From positions 1-5,719 of the forward strand of contig QIIF01000013.1 of the NCBI GenBank assembly GCA_003231075.1: a DNA stretch of 5,719 nucleotides, read 5' to 3'. The position numbers and the translations under genes are program-made. Below are positions 3,752 to 5,719 of this stretch, piece after piece. The notes under the pieces were generated by a model. That model had not been told where the DNA came from and searched no databases. It saw only the letters and a list, made by a program, of their open reading frames with translations. The DNA comes from Candidatus Falkowiibacteriota bacterium (GTDB lineage: Bacteria; Patescibacteriota; Patescibacteriia; Patescibacteriales; SZUA-104). Position 1 is the stretch's first letter. Each line of letters opens with the position of its first letter.

Positions 3752-5719
3752 ATGTCGGAAAAAGAACTACAATTTAATTTTTCAAAACAAGAAGATCAAG
3801 AAAGGTTTGATTCTTTGCCGAAAGAAAAGCGGGAGAAAATCAGCGATGAAGCACAGGAGGAAGCGGAAGAACTAAAAGAAAAAAACCAAGAAGGTGAACC
3901 TGATTGTTCCGAGGCAGAAAAGTTAGTTAAGGAAAAAAAGAAAGAAAAAGAGATTACTTTAACACCAAAAGAGCAACAAATAAAAGAAGATGTCATGAAA
4001 GGATTAAACAAAATTTCTAGAACGGGCGATCATAAATTTCCACATTTTCCAAATCTTCGTCTTTATGAATTTGACGATTTAGATTTGCCAGAAGCTATAA
4101 TAAAGGACAACGAAATTCAAGAGTTGGCTCGTAAAAAAATTTTACAAGGCATAGAAAGTAATTATTTTTTTTCAAATGATTGGCATGCGATCAATCATGC
4201 ATCAAAAATATTTTTTGATTCTACGGATAAGCTAATAGATAATGATCCGTCAATCAGGGGCGCAGTAAAAAAGAGATTAGTATATGAAATAAGAAAAGAG
4301 TACGAAACTAAAGTGTCATTACCGCTACACAATAAACTCATTCAAGATAGTGCCAAACAAGCAATAATTGAAATTTTATCTCAGGATTTACATCATATAC
4401 AATATCGCGATACAAAAATAATAAGAATTAATAAAATTAAAAATAATTGCGTCTTAACATCAGGTGATTTTAAAGAAGCGGTTATCAACTGGATTGTCAA
4501 AACTATTAATGACGGTAATTTTCAAGATGATTTTAAAGAACTAGTAACAGAGTTTAATATCACCGACAAAGATACTGAAGAATTGATTGTTGATCAAATT
4601 ACAAAGAAAAAATGGAAAAATGTTGTTTTACTGTCATTAAATTTGCCTTATGCCGAAGATATATATAAGAATTTTATCAACGAGCAAAAACAAATTGCTC
4701 AAGATACCAAAAAGCCGTATTCTGAACGCCAAAAAGCTTTTGATTCTTTGGCTGGTTTAGCGGAAAATGGCGAAACAAGCATTTCCTTGGAACTTGCCGA
4801 TATTATCCAAAAGCGAGGCAAGCAAAAAGAAGCGTCTGAATCAAAACGAGGACTCGATCAAGGTCAAGAATCGGCTTTTTATACTTTAATGCGCCTTAAT
4901 AATCCCGAATCAAACGACGCGCTGCTTAACTTATTGGACAATGAAAATGTAAATACAACAATTAAATACGCAGTTTTAAAAAAACTAACAAGAAATGATA
5001 GAAATTTTTTAAACAAAGAGATTAAAGAAGCTTTAAATAAATGGCTTTATTCAAAAAAACATCAAGAGTTGGACTGGCAAGATTTGCAATTTGTTAAATC
5101 CGTACTAAACAATATTCCTAGTACAGAATTACGAAATAAATCTTGTAAACATATTGGATTTGGAATTAAATATCTAACTGAATATTTGGATATTGGGATT
5201 ATGGAAATATGGAGAAAAAAATATAATACTATCCCTCAAAATATTTTTTTACAACTTTTGGAATTTGTTGACGGTGACGAAGAATTGATGGGCAAATTTC
5301 AGAATCTCTATACGGCAATCCGCAAAGAAAACACCGTAAAAGAAAATTTGCTTTACGGAATAGTGAATAGTATGGAGACCAATCCTGAAATATTAAATTT
5401 ATTAGCCAGCAAGCTAAAAGAGATTGATTTTGCAACCAAACAAAACGCACGAGATTTAAACCAACTTTTTAGAAAAGTAATTTTCATTAATAACATAACA
5501 AGTTACAGTGGATACGACGAAGAATACGAAGACCAGAGTGAGCAAGGCAGAGAATTAGATACTGAAATTAAACAAATATTTTCTCAAAAAACGGACAGCT
5601 TAAAAGATTTGAATACTTTGCTTCAAGAAGTTGCCACAAAAAAAATACAAGAAATTCTGCCTCATAAAAATATCACCGCCGAAAAAATAGAAAAAATACA
5701 AGAAAATTGGGGTGGTATG
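3752..5719 (+). CDS. Long protein of unknown function, HEAT-like helical body (3'-partial)
   Basis: An uninterrupted frame of 656 codons runs from ATG 3752 to the window end without a stop, so the protein is longer still. I do not recognise it. Residues 15-85 are extremely charged and rich in K and E, probably disordered or coiled coil. From about residue 95 the sequence looks folded and mostly helical, beginning HKFPHFPNLRLYEFDDLDLP. Residues of about 325-500 resemble paired-helix HEAT or ARM-type repeats, for example around AFDSLAGLAENGE (329-341) and SAFYTLMRLNNPES (from 374), where the LLDNENVNTTIKYAVLKKL segment follows. After an acidic linker near 587-600 (GYDEEYEDQSEQG) another helical region begins. 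There is no signal peptide or membrane segment, so it is probably cytoplasmic. An extended -10 promoter lies upstream, but no Shine-Dalgarno site is seen before the start. A scaffold role is only a guess. Any catalytic domain could lie beyond the window. Confidence 0.85.
   Translation, partial: MSEKELQFNFSKQEDQERFDSLPKEKREKISDEAQEEAEELKEKNQEGEPDCSEAEKLVKEKKKEKEITLTPKEQQIKEDVMKGLNKISRTGDHKFPHFPNLRLYEFDDLDLPEAIIKDNEIQELARKKILQGIESNYFFSNDWHAINHASKIFFDSTDKLIDNDPSIRGAVKKRLVYEIRKEYETKVSLPLHNKLIQDSAKQAIIEILSQDLHHIQYRDTKIIRINKIKNNCVLTSGDFKEAVINWIVKTINDGNFQDDFKELVTEFNITDKDTEELIVDQITKKKWKNVVLLSLNLPYAEDIYKNFINEQKQIAQDTKKPYSERQKAFDSLAGLAENGETSISLELADIIQKRGKQKEASESKRGLDQGQESAFYTLMRLNNPESNDALLNLLDNENVNTTIKYAVLKKLTRNDRNFLNKEIKEALNKWLYSKKHQELDWQDLQFVKSVLNNIPSTELRNKSCKHIGFGIKYLTEYLDIGIMEIWRKKYNTIPQNIFLQLLEFVDGDEELMGKFQNLYTAIRKENTVKENLLYGIVNSMETNPEILNLLASKLKEIDFATKQNARDLNQLFRKVIFINNITSYSGYDEEYEDQSEQGRELDTEIKQIFSQKTDSLKDLNTLLQEVATKKIQEILPHKNITAEKIEKIQENWGGM

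Noticed and set aside
3796..4011. Minus-strand Ser/Phe-rich open frame
   Set aside because: It is the complement of the K/E-rich N-terminus of the long + strand gene, which stays open for 656 codons.
5229..5450. Minus-strand open frame near the right end
   Set aside because: It lies inside the long + strand gene and has no family features.
1..5719. tRNA, rRNA, CRISPR array or insertion sequence
   Set aside because: No cloverleaf, rRNA-like stretch, regularly spaced direct repeats or transposase frame was seen on either strand.

Overview
The window is AT-rich, compactly organised bacterial DNA, with every clear protein gene on the + strand. The gene style suggests a Candidate Phyla Radiation (Patescibacteria, Parcubacteria-like) genome: short intergenic gaps, weak or absent Shine-Dalgarno sites, lysine-rich proteins, a seryl-tRNA synthetase with a diverged C-terminal segment, and a small NYN protein. 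This placement is an inference from style and was not tested by phylogeny. About 1,700 codons contain no in-frame TGA and one gene ends in TGA, which argues for the standard code and against the TGA=Gly lineages.

Layout. (a) 1-52 is the edge of a neighbouring gene, direction uncertain. (b) 75-759 is a two-gene toxin-antitoxin operon: a good sigma70-type promoter with an overlapping imperfect palindrome, a Phd/YefM-type antitoxin, then a PIN-domain VapC-like RNase 4 bases later. (c) 845-2161 is a full-length serS preceded by a small hairpin that covers its only purine-rich ribosome-site candidate. (d) 2172-2675 is a NYN-domain (PIN-like) nuclease gene starting 10 bases after serS. (e) 2655-2747, minus strand, is a consensus promoter followed almost at once by an intrinsic terminator. 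Together they define a predicted RNA of about 59 nt whose 3' half is antisense to the end of the NYN gene. (f) 2781-3548 is an alpha/beta hydrolase with an intact catalytic triad. (g) 3549-3751 is intergenic and holds a palindrome of 42 bases that folds without a gap into a three-way junction, then an extended -10 promoter and an AT hairpin. (h) 3752-5719 is the first 656 codons of a long gene that runs off the window. It has a charged N-terminus and a mostly helical, HEAT-like body, and I do not recognise it.

The serS and NYN genes are probably co-transcribed, and the toxin-antitoxin pair is a self-contained operon. The rest look like single genes with their own promoters. The most interesting element is the tiny minus-strand transcription unit at the NYN 3' end, because the NYN stop codon lies inside its terminator stem. 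The junction-shaped palindrome upstream of the long unknown gene is second.
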